A stretch of DNA of 64,000 nt, taken from assembly GCF_011745365.1 (NCBI RefSeq), contig NW_024468910.1:1764068-1828067 (forward strand), in the 5' to 3' direction. The position numbers were made by a program, and so were the translations under genes. Origin of the DNA: Cryphonectria parasitica EP155. Its lineage: Eukaryota > Ascomycota > Sordariomycetes > Diaporthales > Cryphonectriaceae. Positions within the stretch are counted from its first letter, which is position 1, and each line of letters opens with the position of its first letter. The notes below the pieces were generated by a model. It saw only the letters and a program-made list of their open reading frames with translations, was not told the origin of the DNA and searched no databases. Positions 32,441-44,427 of the stretch are shown here, in pieces.

Positions 32441-34822
32441 TTACTCAGAGGGGCCCGAAACAGGAAGAAAATTAGAGTAAATCTTGTGGTAACCCATTTT
32501 GACAGCATTGGTGCCGTTGAAGAACTTCACCTTCTTGAGATCCCAATCCAGGTTTCGTCCGAAGCTCACCAGCCGCTTCCTTGTATATCTCGGGCTTCGA
32601 AGCCGAGGCAAATGATACCTACAGTCGCTTTGTGACCATTGTTCTAGGAACAAAGTGAGGATAAAGAAGATATCTGCACATACTGTTAGTATATAGTGAC
32701 GGCAGAGATATACATGGTTACTGACTCTTACCAAGATCATTCGCAACGACGACATCAAAATACTCTCGAAAAGGCATTGTAGTTAAGCCTATCTCGTGTT
32801 GGAGATCACTGAGAAACTGGAGAGTATTCTCCGGACTCGTACCGCCAAGACGGAGCACTCTAACTCCTGCCGTTGGTGGGTTGATTAGGAAGACGGCCTG
32901 GTTTGGATGGTGACAGAAGGGGCAACAAGATATCTGGTACCGCCATGGCTCTAGAATCTTGCCACACGACGTGACACAGGACGAGCAAATTCGATGAAGA
33001 CAGTCCAGAGTGTGCGAAGGTACTCGAAATAGACAGAAATAGCATGTGGACTCGCTTGGAATGGACGCCCATGTAGAACGTGCTGCCCCAAGGATCTCTA
33101 GATGCGCTTGTGCGAAAGGGACCCCATTCGAGAGATGATTACGTACTATCCCTTCGAAGTCATGCTGAACCTTCCAAGCAAAGCGCTTCTGCTTAAGAGA
33201 CTTCTGCAGCTGCATTATAGGCTCTTCAAAGACGCATGCGAAGACCTTCTCTGGGCCAAAGTCTGTATAGTGACACCAGTTAGCATATTCTCCGAGGAGG
33301 CCGTAGGGATCACATACGGTACAGTTCCGGTGAGAAGGCAGTTAGTGCTAGAGCAGATGCTATCAAAAAGGTCTGCTGCAAATTCATTTGTTTTGTGAGG
33401 CGATTGAACTCAAGTATTAGCGAGGGATTGCCTACAGCAACAAAGTCGCGAAAGTAGGAGGCTGGCCTTTGAGCTATTCCTTTGTTGTATAAGCTTTGAA
33501 ACAATCTGATCGATCGAGCAGCCTACTGCACACAAACCTTTCACTATATGCAAGCTTTCAGGACATCTTCCGTTAGGTTTCAATAAAGATCAATTGTACT
33601 GGATTCATGAACTATGATATTGTCTGTGCTCATATTCAACTTCTCATGCTTTCCCACTACTGAGAATAGATTGCTTTCGCCATCATAAGTCATCCACTTC
33701 TTAACTCTGCAATCTTTTGTGCCATGCAAAGCACTCTATTGATGCGATATGCTGTTGTGATGTGTGCCTCCTCACAACGGTCCTTCAGCTCGATATCAGT
33801 CGGAAACTAATTTTCATAGAAAAAGTATGCAGTCTGACTTTCCCTTAGCTAATTGGGATATTAAAAATTGGAAGACCTTAGTATAGAAGACTGAATGCCT
33901 AACTGCTTGCATGGTTTCGGCAAACATGATCCCTCTATCCTCGTGTTGCTTTAACAGTGTTATCTGAAGGCTTTTGTGTGGGTCGGATTCTTCTCGAATG
34001 ACCTATCATCAAACATTTTCTTTTGTGAGCTTCAATCAAAAAAGAGTTACTTGAAGGGAGTTTTTTTTTTACCTTCATCAGACATATGCCTTTCAAGTTC
34101 ATCAATTGAATAGAAAAGAGAGAAACAGGTTTCGCATTTCAGTGAAGGCAGAAAACCTCTTTGATCTATGATACATATTAGCAATAAGAGTCTTCAATAT
34201 GAATACAAATCCAATACTTACGTTTATGGAATACATGACACTTCAACGAAAGACATACGTCGTCACAAAGTGAACATCTTGATCCTTCCAACTTAGGCCC
34301 CTGATACCCCTCAGTCTCTAACTCTAGAGTTTTACCTGGTGAGTCGAGTGATAGAATCTGCCAGGAAGAAAATTCTAGGCTTGGATTAGTGACCACAGTG
34401 GCCGAGCACTTGCAATCCCAGCCTCCCTGGCAAGCAACATACATGAGAGCTTCCCCAGAAAACACAGGGCAGCTAAGACTGCTGACATAGTAGCAGGGAC
34501 AATATGTCTCACACTTGGGACACCTTGAGGAGGAAGCTCAACCTTGTTGTGTAGGCACTTGAGGACTAACCCAATGTCATATCCTGCTCAAGGAGCCCTT
34601 TGGAGAGATTGCCTTCCATTGGTACAGCATGATTTAATGAAGACAGGAAGTTATGAAGATAGGAGGCTCGGCATTTTTTGAAGGCAATTAGTGAGTCGAA
34701 AGTGAGCCTGCAATAATCACATTGCTTTTGTCCTCGAAGAGATTTCATATAGTCTTGATGACCTTTCTCATGGAGTTCTCTTCCAGTGTTGGATCCCAAG
34801 CACCATTCGTAAGGGCAATGCC
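32441..34822 (-). pseudogene. 3' part of a zinc-finger/RING/patatin-like gene split by Gypsy
   Basis: Minus-strand coding pieces in order are a C2H2-like segment (34817-34566: C-P-Y-E-W-C ... H-E-K-G-H, then C-D-Y-C-R-L-T-F), a Cys-rich segment (34465-34178), a helical segment (33504-33310), and a long segment (about 33350-32733) with a RING-like cluster (C-Y-F-C ... C-L-H-R-I-C-S-S-C ... C-P-F-C). The last runs into A-G-V-R-V-L-R-L-G-G and F-F/Y-D-V-V-V, the start of a patatin phospholipase domain. An intron at 32731-32674 (donor GTAAGA, TACTAAC branch, TGCAG) joins in frame to the final segment, which ends at 32441 (L-F-L-E-Q-W-S-Q-S-D-C). The expected D-G-G-G-x-R-G and G-T-S-x-G motifs are degenerate (R-L-G-G-T-S; A-N-D-L-G), and the domain stops early. 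Likely non-functional. Confidence 0.6.
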
Positions 34823-35057
34823 TGTGGCAGAGGCCATAGGGGCCTCGAGTGAATGAGGCCTGGCTGGCCACACTGACTCACTAACCTGAGCCATTCACTG
34901 GAAAGGGAGTGAGTCGCTGGGTGCGCTAGCCTAGTTGGGACTAGTGCCAGTTGCTGGCTCTACAGAAAAGCAACTGGCAAAGCGTGCCTTGAGATAGATT
35001 AATTGAAGAACCATCTTCCCTTCTACCATTTGTACAGCCCCTAGAGTGCCTTCTACA
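34823..35057 (+). repeat. Gypsy 5' LTR
   Basis: 235 bp, begins TGTGGCAGAGGCC and ends GTGCCTTCTACA. Preceded by the ATGCC target copy. The sequence just inside (AGTGGTAGCTACGATC) would be the primer-binding site, but the priming tRNA was not identified. Confidence 0.93.
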
Positions 35058-35625
35058 AGTGGTAGCTACGATCATACACTGCATTGAGGAATTCCTTGAG
35101 GATTCACCCCACGAAGCCACTGCGCTGACACGCCCACCTGGGAAATCAGCAGCCTTGGCAACCCAAAAACACCAAAAGCCCACTATCGTGAAGATCGTGG
35201 CACCAAAACAACAAGCCCTTGGCACCACGCTCACCTGAGACTGTGCCACGGACTTCCCTGATGCGTTACGCTCACCTGAGATCTCGCAAACAGGCGTTTT
35301 CATCAAAAACACCACAAAAAACCATCAAAAACACGCCCACGAGCATTCACAAGCATTCACAGCTAAGCTGTTTTTTCCTTTTACCCTGTCGCTGGTGGAA
35401 GCCCTGGCAGTTGAAATCAGCAAGCATACTCTGATTCTCGCGAGCACCATAAACATCCTCGCGCAGATATCACGAGTTACTCTGGTTACGGCACGCTCGC
35501 CTGAGAAGCCTAAACCATCCCCTAGCCTTCATATCCATCTATTGCTTGTCGCCAATTGGCTTGATTAACAGCGATTCACTGTTGATTTTAACTCTGGCAA
35601 GACAATCAAACAAGCTGAGCTAACT
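35058..35625 (+). other. Gypsy 5' untranslated leader
   Basis: About 570 bp between the 5' LTR and the gag start at 35626. It contains several CTCACCTGAGA blocks (35230-35283) and no long frame. It probably carries the primer-binding and packaging sequences. Confidence 0.5.
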
Positions 35626-38600
35626 ATGAGCGGTTTCTCAAAGAACCCAACTCGACCACCTATCCACCGTGCTACCACAGCCGATCTGGCTGCCAATCTG
35701 GCAACACAGCTAGGCAAAGACCCCAAACTTCTTCACGGACGCTCGACGAGTGAAGATGCGATGGCCTCTCGAGAAGAAGAGACCGCCAGTCAGGACAACC
35801 CGTTCCAGGCGGGAGACTACCATAGCAACAGCTCAGCACTGTTCGAGTCCCCTGCTGCGCAACGCGAGACTGGCACCCTCCAACACGAGAATCCTGAAGA
35901 ACCAGCCAACTTCTCAAACAACTCTGCCTTCAAGGAGTACATTCGTTATATCAAGACGCAGGCTGACGACGCTAAGATAGCTGCGATCCACGCAAACCTG
36001 GAAATCAGAAAGACCTCGGAGGCTGTAGCGCATCTTGAGACCCAGCAAGCCACGATAGCTATCAAACAAGGAGCCCTCGATACTCAAGTCGGTAAACAAA
36101 CCGACATGCTAGCTCAGCTGATGCATCACTTCAAGCTTAGCCCTGAAGCCACCGCTTCAGATATTCGCTTTCAAGCTAGCAATAGTAATCTACCCCCCGC
36201 TGTACCTGGCCCTTCACAAGGTCCAGCAGCTCCCCGACGAGCTGTCCACTATAGCGCTGGAGGAGGTGATCCTGATGATTCGGATGACGACTCCGACAAC
36301 CAAGAAAGCGATGACGGAGGCCGTCGTCCTCCTAACAGGCCTCTAGAACCTGGATCAGGCAACCCCCGTAACCAGCGCAACGATACTCCGTTCTCTAACC
36401 AATCAAGCACCCAGCACGTTACTAAAATGAAGAAAGAGGAACTTGGAGTCTTCAACCCTGAATACAATAACCCCGAAGATATTGGCATGGTTACAGTCAG
36501 CAAGAACCTCGTCTTCACTGATATCTGGTTCTTTCTAGACCGTCTTGAATCCCTTAAAGATAGCACGAATGATGCTGATATTGAGAACGAGATATTGCGC
36601 ATGTTCAGCACCTTACTGCAAGGCGCTGCTATTTACTGGTAAACCAACGAGTTGATCAACACTAAGCACACTAAGCTTCGTTGAGGAGGATATAGCATCA
36701 TTACCAATCTTCTGGCTCAGCAATTCGCCATAGAACCCATGCGTGCTACACGAAAGTTCCGCGAAAGCTACCTAACCTTGAGAAACATTGCTGAGAACGA
36801 GTTTGCCCTGCGAAAGTTCATCCAGAAGAACCTCCGATACGCACGCAGTATGAGCATTCTCGACTGCGAGAACCTCAACTGGAAGGGCGCCTTGAACAAC
36901 ATCTGAAGCAAGATGGATAAACGCATTCAGCACTACCTTGCCCCTCCTCATCGCTACAACACCCTGGATGAGTATATGAAGGAGGTTGAGCAGGCTAAGA
37001 GCATCTTGATCAACATCGCTGATCGACGCTACCCTGAGTACTACAGAGGAAAGGGTAGTCGTCGAGACCATTCCCCAGCCCGCAAGTACGACTCTCGCAC
37101 CAGCAGCAACCGCTGCAACGACCGAGATCGTCGAGATAACTGCGATCGTGATCGCGGAAGGGATCGTGGTTATAACCGCTGCAACAAAGATCGGTCAAGC
37201 TATTGTGATAAGAGCGTGACTCGTTCCTCAAGGTATGAGCCTCAAGATCGCAATTCATACCAAAACCGGGACTCCAACCGCGACAAGCCTCGGGATTGCA
37301 ACCGCGACCGTGATTACGATCGGTTCAGGAAGGATGGCAAGTCTGAGGATTGCAAGAAACGCGACTGGAGTTGCCCAGCGACCTCCGATAAAAAGAAAGC
37401 CTATAACGTTACTGAGGATAAGAGTGAAGATACGCCCTCTGAGGACGACAGTGACGACCTACCTTTGCCTGGCGATAGGCAGGTACACTGGATCGATAGT
37501 CCTGGACGATCGCCCTCGCCAACCTCGTCATACTACTCTCGATTGCCTAGCCCTGTAGGCCGCGTCTACAACCTATGCGAAGTCGACCACCCAGTTAACT
37601 GCACGTGTATCTTCTGTAACAGAGAGTTTGATTCTCGAAGCTAGATGTTCCAGCACATGAGCGCTTGCCAGGATCGAGACCAGAAGACGAACATCTTCAA
37701 AGAGATCAAGAGACGTCTGAAGCACGCTATGTCTTTTGGAACTACTTCGCCTGAGACAAGCATACTACCGGTCCAATACCGTGATGAAGATATCCTCACG
37801 GAAGCTACGCCCGAAAAACAGCCGAACGAGCCTATCGGCGGTTACACTCACATGAAAATCACCGTACGAGCTACTCCCACCGGACCTGATATGATCCTCT
37901 GCAAAGACACTGGCACTGGTTACGACTTGGTGGATCGACAGTTCCTCAGTCAGTTCCCTGCTGCTGAGGTCTTGGTCCACAAGCTTCAAAAGATTGGGGG
38001 TGTGGGAAAGGGCATGATCATGCTGTTCAAATACGCTGAATGGGACTTCTACGTCTGTGGCAGGCGTGCTGACGGCTCTCCTGGACTGCTGTGCCAGCGT
38101 GCTGGGGCATGGATTGTGGATAACCTATCCGCTGGAGCCCTTATCAGCAACGGATAGCTCAAAGCCTGCAAAGCCATCATCAATTACGAGGACTAGGCCA
38201 TCACATACCCAGGGCAAGGCAACTTCCAGGTGCCTTTCGAGGTCCAGCGTCAGGCTCTCTCACCTACTGTGCGAAAGGTGAGGATGGCCCATGCCTATGT
38301 TATTAGCTCTGGCGAGACTGCTTAGGTAGCTGTGAAATACGCTGAACTGCCCAAAGGCCGCTCATTCTCTTTCACATCAACCCACAGGACCGCGCTAAAC
38401 GCGCAGATCGATGCTTCTTCACCCTCTGTAGTAGCTCTGCACAATGCTACGGAGGGAGCTGTTAAGATCCCCAAAGGCATGCGGATGGGCACTATCTACG
38501 AGTGTGAGGACACTGGATGGTTCAAAGCTACCTTTAAGGGCGCTGTAAAGGCCCTGGCAGTGGCAGCTGCCTTGGGAGGACTGGCGTCGATCTACCAGCC

Positions 38601-41600
38601 AGCCAACACCCACGCGATAGGTGCACACGACGTGCAATTCGCGTCTTCATTGAGGATTCCTGTTGGTTAGGTAGCAGTGAACAGAGAGTTCGACCTTACA
38701 CCAGAGATCATCGCGACAGCCAAGGGTGCAGAAACGGAGACACGCCCGATTAGCGACTTCCTGTACGAAAAAGGCCTATCCTCCACGCCTTACAGCGATG
38801 CTGTTTGTCAGTCCCTAGGCGATATGGGAATGGCCTATGATATCAACCTTTCCGCGAATACCAAAGCTCTACCGTCCGACAACCACAACCTCGACATACG
38901 GAAACCTTCAACCATCATCAAGGGATCTCTGGGGATCAAGGCCCCAGACGAAGCTCCAGCTATAGTCCTCGACAACAGCGTTCGCGTCTGTTCGCAGGAC
39001 CCCATCAAAGCTCAACAGTTCAAGAAGATTGTTGAGAAGTACCCGGCTGTATGGGAAAACAAAGGCCCTCTTGACATGCCAGAGGACCAGATGATGAAGA
39101 TTCCCTTGATGGAGGGATGGCAGCACGCGAAGCTGAATCGCCCCCGTTACCCTGTTTCTCGCAAAGATAAGAAGTTCATCGACCAGGTACACGAGGATAT
39201 GCACGAAGCTAGCCGCCTCGAATTCGCTGACGACGTCTGCCCGTTCGCATTGCCAATCTTCGTAGTCTGGCGTACGGTACACGGGAAGGAAAAGGGCCGC
39301 ATCGTCGCGGACCTCAGAGCCCTTAACAAGTGGGCAGTACCTGACAACTACCCCCTTCCTCTTCAGTCAGACGTAATTGAAGCTATACGCAGTAAACAAT
39401 ACATCATAGTCATCGACGCCACAGCTTTCTTCTACCAGTTCCCTATCCACCCAGAATACCAAGACTGTCAGATCATGATCATGCACCGTGGCCTTGAGCA
39501 ACCAACAGTAGCCCTGATGGGCTACCGCAACTCGCCCGCTCACGCTCAAAGATATATGGACAGGCTGCTTCGTGAATACAGGCACTTCGTCAAGGCATTC
39601 ATCGACAACATCGTGATCTTCTCCGACTCGTTTGTGGATCACCTGAATCATCTCGATACAGCTCTCGGCATCTTCGACAAGAAGGGGATTTCTATCTCTC
39701 CCACAAAGAGTCACATCGGCTTTCCCTCTGTCGAACTGCTTGGCTTCTATGTCGACGCGCTCGGCCTATCCACTACGAAGGAGCGTACTGAAGCCTTCCA
39801 GAGGATGACCTTCCCTAGAAACCTCAAAGATCTCGAGACCTACCTCGGTGCGACTGGTTTCCTGCGAACAATGATCCCTTACTACGCGCAGCTCGTGGAG
39901 CCGCTTCAACTGCGCAAAACGTCGCTGCTAGCTGAAGGCCGCAAGCTTGGAAAAATCACGCCTGGAAAGAAGTCGCAGCATCAGGCCTATACACGTCGCA
40001 CATACTACGAACCAACGGACACTGAAAGGATAGCTTTCGAGAACTTGCAGAACACTATCTGCAAGAAGATGCATCTGTACCACATGGAACCGTCTCAGAA
40101 GCTGTTCGTCCAAGTGGATAGCTGCTTGCAACGAGGATTCGGCGTGATGGTCTTTCAGCTGAAAGAGGACTACATCTGGCAGCCTGGCAAGCTAATTCCT
40201 TCACACGTCATCAAACCAGTGATGTTCCTTAGCTGCTGTTTGACGAAGGCTGAAATGAACTACGGTCCCTCTGAGCAAGAAGTTGCATATCTGGTCTGGG
40301 CGACGAAACGCCTGCGCAAGTTGATTCAGTCAAACCAAGCACAGCCTGTGATTATCCTCACAGATCACGACGCCACGCGTGGCATCATTACCCAAACGCG
40401 CCTTGACACCTCGTCAACAGACCGTGCGAACCGACATCTTGTCAACGCCTCTATCTACCTCAGCCAGTACCAGTTCGATATTCACTACCTAGCTGGGAAG
40501 CTCAACTACGTCCCGGATGCCTTATCAAGGCTGTCTGCAACAGGGAACACGGAGGCACGACAGAGCAACGAACCAGCTACTCTTGATACAGTGATTGACA
40601 ACCTTCCCACGGTCTTCCTCGTTCTGTCGGAAGCACAGATGTCTGAAGATATGCAACAGCGCTTCTGGCAAGGATACAAGGAGGATACAGTCTACGGTAA
40701 TATCATCACGGACCTAACGAAGGTTGGTTCAGCCGGAAAAAAGCCTCCTACCTTAACAAACAATGGAGACATTGTCTCTGCTTCTAAGCCCGGCCATTCA
40801 TTCTGCCTGAAGGACCAACTGTTGTACAACTACGACAACGATGGAAAGAAGCGCCTCGTCGTCCCACAACCCCTCGTGCAGGAACTTCTGCGCAATGCTC
40901 ACAACAATAAACACCACTTCGGCAGAGACCGCATGATGGCTGAATTGGATGGTCTTCACTTCAGGAAGAAGAGACTGCTCGTCTCTCAGTACGTCGATCA
41001 CTGCCACGAGTGTGGCGCTCAAAAGAAGCAAAACCAGAAGCCAGCAGGTTTACTTCAGCCAATTCAAGCCCCCTCTGAACCTATGCATACGATCTCCCTC
41101 AACTTCATCCTTGGACTGCCATCAGTCGAATCAACAGGCACCCCGTGGCAGGTAAAAGGCTTCAAAGCTTACAACTCGCTGATGCCCGTCACTTGCAAAA
41201 CCTCCAAGAGGACCCTACTGATTCCAGGCCACTCAACCTACTCAGCCAAGCAATGGGAAGCTGTCCTGGGCAGACAGCTGCTGTTGAGCGACTGGGCATG
41301 CCCTCGAGCAATTATCTCTGACCGCGACGCCAAGTTCACCTCAGACTACTGGACTGGCCTGTGGAAGACCTTTGGCACGCGTTTGCAGATGACCACAGCA
41401 CACCACCCTCAGGCTGATGGGGCAGCCGAACGAAAGAATCAGGATGTCGAGCTGGCTATCAGATACCACGCCGCTGAACACCCTAACGAGGTTTGGATAG
41501 ACCTAATTCCCTCTTTGCAGTGGAATCTGAACAACTCACACCAACGCTCCATCGACGCGAGCCCCCACGAGTTCCTGTTCGGATTCAAGATCCAGTCACC

Positions 41601-42522
41601 GTCAGACCGATTGATCAATATCACCAAACAACTATCCGAGATACGCTTTATGCGTGAACACCTGCGAAAAGACGCGCAATTGGCCATGGACATCGTCGCA
41701 GCAGACAACAAACGCGCGTACGATGCCAAACACTAACACGAAGAGTACGAGAAGGGCGACAAGGTCTGGCTAAAACTTGGCAAGGCATATAAGCCACTGC
41801 TACGCCAGAGCAACAAGACGCAGGCTCTTCGTGAAGGCCCGTTCACAATCATCAGAAAAGTGTCACCTTTGGCTTACGAGCTTGATTTCAAAACTGGCGA
41901 CCGTGATGCTGACGTTCAAGTACACCCAGTGGTCAGCATTCAGTACCTGAGTCGATACAAACCTACTGACGACCCCTTCAATCGCCAACTACCTGAGCCT
42001 GGCCCGATCGAGCACAACGAGGACAGCGACGACTCAATTGGACCTGATGAAAACTACTACGAAGTCGATCGCATCGTGGACAAGAAGATCGAGCGACGAG
42101 GTGGCAAGAATACAGTACGATACCTGGTACGATGGAAGGGATGGTCCTCACGGCACGATCGCTGGAAGGATCTGAGGAGTCTCAAGTGCCCTGGCCTCAT
42201 CGAGGAATACGAACGCGCACACCCCGACAAGGCTACGGAGATCCTCGTGAAGGACGGCCCAGCTGACCCCGTGAAGAGAAAGCGCGGCCGGCCCTCCAAG
42301 AAGCCGTTGCCTGATAACAATGAAGATGGAAACGCCGTGCCGGCACGAAGGAAGCAAGGTCGGCCGGCCAAGGTCACAGCCTCCCCGGCTGTCAACATTG
42401 ACGCGTCTGACAACGCGACTGGAGGCCTCCCTGGGCCTGAAAAGGATGGGAAACAGGGCCCTGGAGCCTCTCCTGGCCTCCGAAGAAGCGCGAGACTGAC
42501 ACGTGGGCACGTGGGCACATGA
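35626..42522 (+). pseudogene. Gypsy gag-pol-chromodomain reading frame with nine in-frame stops
   Basis: One frame runs 6.9 kb and stays open except for TAA 36640, TGA 36682, TGA 36904, TAG 37642, TAG 38155, TAG 38194, TAG 38323, TAG 38668 and TAA 41734. Gag is at about 35626-37640 with a coiled-coil and an Arg/Asp-rich tail. Protease has D-T-G at 37906. Reverse transcriptase has F-I-D-N at 39598-39609 where Y/F-x-D-D is expected. RNase H lies at about 40080-40500. Integrase has an H-H...C-x2-C finger near 40905-41025, but Asn (41101) in S-L-N-F-I where the first catalytic Asp is expected. The D in S-D-R-D-A and the E in A-A-E-R-K remain. A chromodomain (about 42055-42220) is followed by R-G-R-P AT-hook-like motifs. 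The changes are all explicable by C-to-T or G-to-A substitutions. Confidence 0.88.
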
Positions 42523-42573
42523 CCCCTAGATAGCTGCTGAGGACAGCAGGAACGTTTTTCCGTGGCCGGCACT

Positions 42574-42808
42574 TGTGGCAGAGGCCATAGGGGCCTCGAG
42601 TGAATGAGGCCTGGCTGGCCACACTGACTCACTAACCTGAGCCATTCACTGGAAAGGGAGTGAGTCGCTGGGTGCGCTAGCCTAGTTGGGACTAGTGCCA
42701 GTTGCTGGCTCTACAGAAAAGCAACTGGCAAAGCGTGCCTTGAGATAGATTAATTGAAGAACCATCTTCCCTTCTACCATTTGTACAGCCCCTAGAGTGC
42801 CTTCTACA
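42574..42808 (+). repeat. Gypsy 3' LTR
   Basis: 235 bp, no difference seen against the 5' LTR in a by-eye comparison. Followed by ATGCC. No clear polypurine tract is visible immediately before it. Confidence 0.93.
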
Positions 42809-42813
42809 ATGCC

Positions 42814-43057
42814 GATAATTTGTCCTATGACAGAGAAAATGTGTGATTATCTCTAGCACAGTTTGAACTGTTACTGGACATTCAGCACACTGGAAGCGTG
42901 TCCGTAATGATGTAATCATGCTACGGGCATGCATAAATCGAGTGGCCGTTGCCTCTGAAGTTGTCATATCTAGAGCTATAGCCATAAAGGTGAGTGACAG
43001 GCTGGTTTCGAAGTAATCAAGTATCAATGTGGCTTTATAGGTGATGGCAATACTCAC
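42814..43057 (-). pseudogene. 5' part of the zinc-finger/RING/patatin-like gene
   Basis: This minus-strand frame has F-Q-C-A-E-C-P and T-H-F-L-C-H-R-T near its end, a C2H2-type start, and runs straight into the Gypsy target site. Codon phase at 42809 (CAT) continues at 34817 (TGC), so removing the element and one ATGCC restores the same frame into the C-P-Y-E-W-C segment on the other side. The true start may lie upstream of 43057. Confidence 0.6.
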
Positions 43058-43195
43058 TCAGATGGATAGCAACAGCAGGGAGTTTGCAGGTCTCTCCCGA
43101 AAAGACATTCGATATTTTCTGGCCTTCAACATCTCATATCACTACCCTGCTTGAATCTTATCGAATTTGTCAGTAACTCCCATGTTCCTTCTAGT

Positions 43196-43270
43196 AAACC
43201 TGCGGCCTGATCATTCTCATTAGTTTAGAAATAACTGTTCTCGAATGAAAATGATTAGGCCGCAGGTTTC
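43196..43270. repeat. Inverted repeat, about 26-bp arms
   Basis: Left arm AAACCTGCGGCCTGATCATT and right arm ATGATTAGGCCGCAGGTTT match over about 24 of 26 bases around a loop of about 23. The right arm contains the stop codon (43257-43255) of the minus-strand gene below. It could be an RNA hairpin at the 3' end of that gene or the terminal repeat of an element. Confidence 0.8.
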
Positions 43271-44427
43271 CGCAGCGGCTCATTCTCGTCCTCGAGCACC
43301 CCGCGGCAGATCGCCTGCATCTTGGCGTTGCTGAAGCCTTCGATGAGCTCAGTATACTGCTTGAACGCGTCGGCCTGTGTGTGCTCGTGGCCCCAGAACT
43401 TCATCACTTTGGCCCTGCAGAGGGGCCCAAAGAACTTGTAAGCTGTAGAGGAAGGCAGGTCAGCCTATAGCGTCCGGAGTCCTGGGGGGACCGGTGATAT
43501 CAGGTGGAGTTGGCACCGATGGGTGCGGATTTGGGGAGGGAGAATGGTTCTGGCTGGCCCTATCTGGATGCCAGATAGGGGATTTTGGGAGGGGGGGGGG
43601 GGGTTGGCATCAATGGGTGCCAACTCGGGAGGGAAGGAGAGGAGGAGAAAGTGTGCACCTGCGCACAGGGGCCGCTAGAGAAGGGGGGGGGGAAGGAGAG
43701 AGCGTTGGCACTGATCGGTGCCAACTGCACTTAACCCAGCGTCCGGGATCGGGCCTGTGTTTGGGCCCGGTCTGATACTTACTCACACAAGTCTGGTGCA
43801 TGTATACATGGCGGACCTCCTGAAGGCTGAGTACCTCGCCGAGCGGCTCATTGGCCAGGCCCGTCGACGTCAGCGGGTAGAAGAGGGTGACGCCAGCATA
43901 CTTCTTGCTAATAAAATTAGCATTGTTCTTGATCTCGTTCTTGATAGGGCCCGCGCCTCGTGCTGGATCATAGCGAGGGCATCCAGCTTGTCATCCCACC
44001 AGGGCAGGCGAAGGGCGGTCCCATCCTTGTCATAAATCTCGTTCATGGGCAGAAAGCCATAGTTCGGCGGCAGGTCGTACTTCCAGCATAGTAACTTGGT
44101 GCTGGCCAGCTCTGCCTTCAGCTGCGGGTTTGTCAGTCTCTCCGGGTGTTGGGCCAGGTCCGGCAGGGCTGGTAGTATCTTTGGTGATCCCTCCATGTAC
44201 CCGGGTGGGAAGGTGACCTCGATGTGCGAGGAAGGCGTGTCCGGTCCCGAGGCGGCGCCGGCGGAAGCAGCAGGGGTCGCGGGACCTGGCTGGCCCTGCT
44301 CATCCGCGTCCTCCTCCTCGTGGGCCGCGCCTGTTCCTCCGCCCTTCTTCTTCCTTGCAGGGGGTTGCTTCTTCTTCGGGGCGGCTGGCGCCTTCCCCTT
44401 CTCCTTGACCGCCCGCTTGGGTGGCAT
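43255..44427 (-). CDS. Hypothetical Lys-rich protein, two exons, one probable frameshift
   Basis: Starts M-P-P-K-R-A-V-K-E-K-G-K at 44427 with a Lys/Pro/Ala-rich tail of about 60 residues, then a folded-looking part (L-L-C-W-K-Y-D-L-P-P-N-Y-G-F). Near 43950 the coding pattern moves to another frame (N-E-I-K-N-N-A-N-F-I-S-K-K-Y-A-G-V-T-L), explicable by loss of one G in a short G-run. A perfect GTAAGT donor at 43782 and CTGACC branch/CTCTACAG acceptor at 43443 join in phase to the last exon (Y-K-F-F-G-P-L-C-R-A-K ... E-P-L-R-K-P-A-A, stop at 43255). The 340-nt intron is unusually long and holds palindromic repeats. Family not recognised; the single frame change may be an assembly error. Confidence 0.5.
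43504..43730. repeat. Three copies of a GTTGGCAC...GGTGCCAAC palindrome in an intron
   Basis: Copies near 43507 (GTTGGCACCGATGGGTGC), 43595 (TTGGCATCAATGGGTGCCAA) and 43705 (GTTGGCACTGATCGGTGCCA) lie within one intron. A fourth, GTTGGCACCAATGGGTGC near 44476, is just upstream of the gene start. The 43705 copy is a nearly perfect palindrome. Confidence 0.75.

Larger units (their letters stand above)
34823..42808 (+). mobile_element. Ty3/Gypsy chromodomain retrotransposon (chromovirus type)
   Basis: The 7,986-bp element has two 235-bp LTRs that appear identical base for base, and a 5-bp target duplication ATGCC (34818-34822 and 42809-42813). Internal order is gag, protease, reverse transcriptase, RNase H, integrase, chromodomain, all in one frame. 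The frame holds nine internal stop codons but no frameshift. The insertion splits a zinc-finger/patatin gene on the opposite strand. Confidence 0.93.

Noticed and set aside
35626..38670. Reading the Gypsy gag/protease segments as several small independent genes
   Set aside because: All lie in one frame with domains in the standard gag-protease-pol order; the stops are interruptions of one polyprotein.
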